Source: Methanomicrobiales archaeon (lineage in GTDB: Archaea; Halobacteriota; Methanomicrobia; Methanomicrobiales; Methanoculleaceae). From it: a DNA stretch of 7,247 bases. Below, piece by piece: positions 6,290 through 7,247 of this stretch. The notes under the pieces were generated by a model. That model was not told the DNA's origin and did not search any database. It worked only from the letters and a program-made list of their open reading frames with translations. The translations under genes were made by a program, and so were the position numbers. Position 1 is the stretch's first letter. Each line of letters opens with the position of its first letter. Where the stretch lies: the NCBI GenBank assembly GCA_012521035.1, contig JAAYND010000082.1, forward strand, positions 1 through 7,247, read 5' to 3'.

Positions 6290-7247
6290 GGTCTCACCGT
6301 CCTCTTCCTGAGTGTTCTATGGTAGGCGACCGCGAACCGGTGCGCCTCATCGCGTATCTCCTGGATGAAGAGCGATGCCTTCTCGTTTCTGTCAAGCGGT
6401 AGGGGGTGCGAGAAGTTCGGCACGAAGATCTCCTCATCGCGCTCGGCGATGGCCATAACCGGTATACTGAGCCCGAGATCCCGTAACACCGCCGTTGCCG
6501 CTGCAAGCTGTCCCTTCCCGCCGTCGACGATGATGAGATCAGGAAACTCTCCATCCTCCTTCTGCAGTCGCACGTAGCGCCGGCGGACCACCTCGGCGAT
6601 GGCGGCGACGTCGTCGATCCCCTCGACCGTCCGTATCTTGAAGCGCCGGTAGCCCCGCTTCTCCGGCCGGCCCCACCGGAACCGGACCATCGAGCCCACC
6701 ATCGCCGTGCCCGCGAGATGGGAGATATCGAAACACTCGATCACGACCGGCAGGGTCGGGAGGCGCAGGCGCTGTTTCAGATCCTCGACCTTGATCTGGT
6801 CGCCGAAGAACCCGATCTCGACGTTCTTGTGCACAAGATCGAGCAACTTCTTCTTCTCGCCCCGTTGCGGCACGACCGTTCTCACCCGGCCGCCCCTGAG
6901 GTGCGAGAGGTACTCGACGACCACATCGTCCACCGCTTCGGGGAGGATCACCTCCTCAGGGGGGTCACTCTCAGAGTAGTAGCGGGTGAGAAACTCCTCC
7001 AGGAATCCTTCTCTGGCATCGAACGTGTACTCGCGCTTTCCGGCGAGCGTGCCCCGGTAGACGTTGAAGAGCATGAGATGGACGGTTCCGTCACGCACAA
7101 TATAGTTGATTATATCCTCGTCGTAGGTCTTCTGCCGCTCGACGTTCTGCCGTTCGCGGAGTCCCTCGAGCGCCGCAACCTGATCGCGGAGCTCAAGCGC
7201 CCGTTCATACTCCTGCTCTTTAGCATAGACCGCCATCTCCTCCCGGA
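6286..7247 (-). CDS. uvrC: UvrABC excinuclease subunit C, C-terminal part, cut by the right window edge
   Basis: The frame is open to the right edge; 319 C-terminal residues are visible, and the N-terminal GIY-YIG nuclease domain, which makes the 3' incision in bacterial UvrC, lies outside. Numbering from the internal Met at 7236-7234, residues 1-30 form the UVR domain that binds UvrB (EYERALELRDQVAALEG). The RNase H-like nuclease that makes the 5' incision follows, with its acidic and histidine residues in place: D170 in ECFDISH, D208/D209 in EGIDDVAA, D238 in IIVDGGKGQ and H299 in RDEAHRFA. The protein ends 17 residues later (VAYHRTLRKRTVRP), so the tandem helix-hairpin-helix domain that closes bacterial UvrC is absent. 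The stop overlaps the uvrB start, leaving no room for a frameshifted remnant. The true start is not in the window. Confidence 0.96.
   Translation of the reverse strand, partial: REEMAVYAKEQEYERALELRDQVAALEGLRERQNVERQKTYDEDIINYIVRDGTVHLMLFNVYRGTLAGKREYTFDAREGFLEEFLTRYYSESDPPEEVILPEAVDDVVVEYLSHLRGGRVRTVVPQRGEKKKLLDLVHKNVEIGFFGDQIKVEDLKQRLRLPTLPVVIECFDISHLAGTAMVGSMVRFRWGRPEKRGYRRFKIRTVEGIDDVAAIAEVVRRRYVRLQKEDGEFPDLIIVDGGKGQLAAATAVLRDLGLSIPVMAIAERDEEIFVPNFSHPLPLDRNEKASLFIQEIRDEAHRFAVAYHRTLRKRTVRP
6293..6298 (-). promoter_or_regulatory. Shine-Dalgarno site of uvrB, inside the end of uvrC
   Basis: On the minus strand GGTGAG lies 3 bases before the uvrB ATG at 6289-6287. It matches the GGTGA core used by methanogens, although the spacing is short. 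Together with the ATGA overlap it supports this start and suggests reinitiation by ribosomes finishing uvrC. Confidence 0.55.

Overview
The window reads as part of a GC-rich euryarchaeal chromosome, most likely a Methanomicrobiales methanogen of the Methanoculleus type. That placement is an inference. It rests on the MASE3-like membrane sensor start, the very long TPR protein, the archaeal-style Shine-Dalgarno sites with ATGA gene overlaps, the absence of bacterial -35/-10 promoters, and a bacterial-type UvrBC pair of the kind mesophilic methanogens carry. No rRNA, tRNA, CRISPR array, insertion sequence or phage gene was seen.

Layout. (1) Positions 1-236, minus strand: the first 78 codons of a membrane sensor protein running off the left edge, probably a MASE3-type sensor kinase. 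(2) 237-516: an AT-richer divergent intergenic region with candidate TATA elements and short repeats. (3) 517-3720, plus strand: a 1067-residue, apparently cytoplasmic protein built almost wholly of about 30 tetratricopeptide repeats. It has one 34-residue non-canonical insertion and signs of an internal ten-repeat duplication. (4) 3717-4217, plus strand: a small SlyD-like FKBP prolyl isomerase with a lipoprotein signal peptide, overlapping the TPR gene by ATGA. (5) 4218-4366: a convergent intergenic gap with a probable terminator for the TPR-FKBP pair. (6) 4367-6289, minus strand: complete uvrB. (7) 6286 to the right edge, minus strand: the C-terminal part of uvrC, overlapping uvrB by ATGA.

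Working together. UvrC and UvrB form one translationally coupled nucleotide-excision-repair unit transcribed leftward; UvrA is not in the window. The TPR and FKBP genes form a second coupled unit transcribed rightward. TPR plus FKBP is the domain pair found fused in eukaryotic large immunophilins. Here it is split into two genes whose products seem to lie on opposite sides of the membrane, the most intriguing feature of the window. The UvrC ends directly after its nuclease domain and lacks the C-terminal helix-hairpin-helix module of bacterial UvrC.
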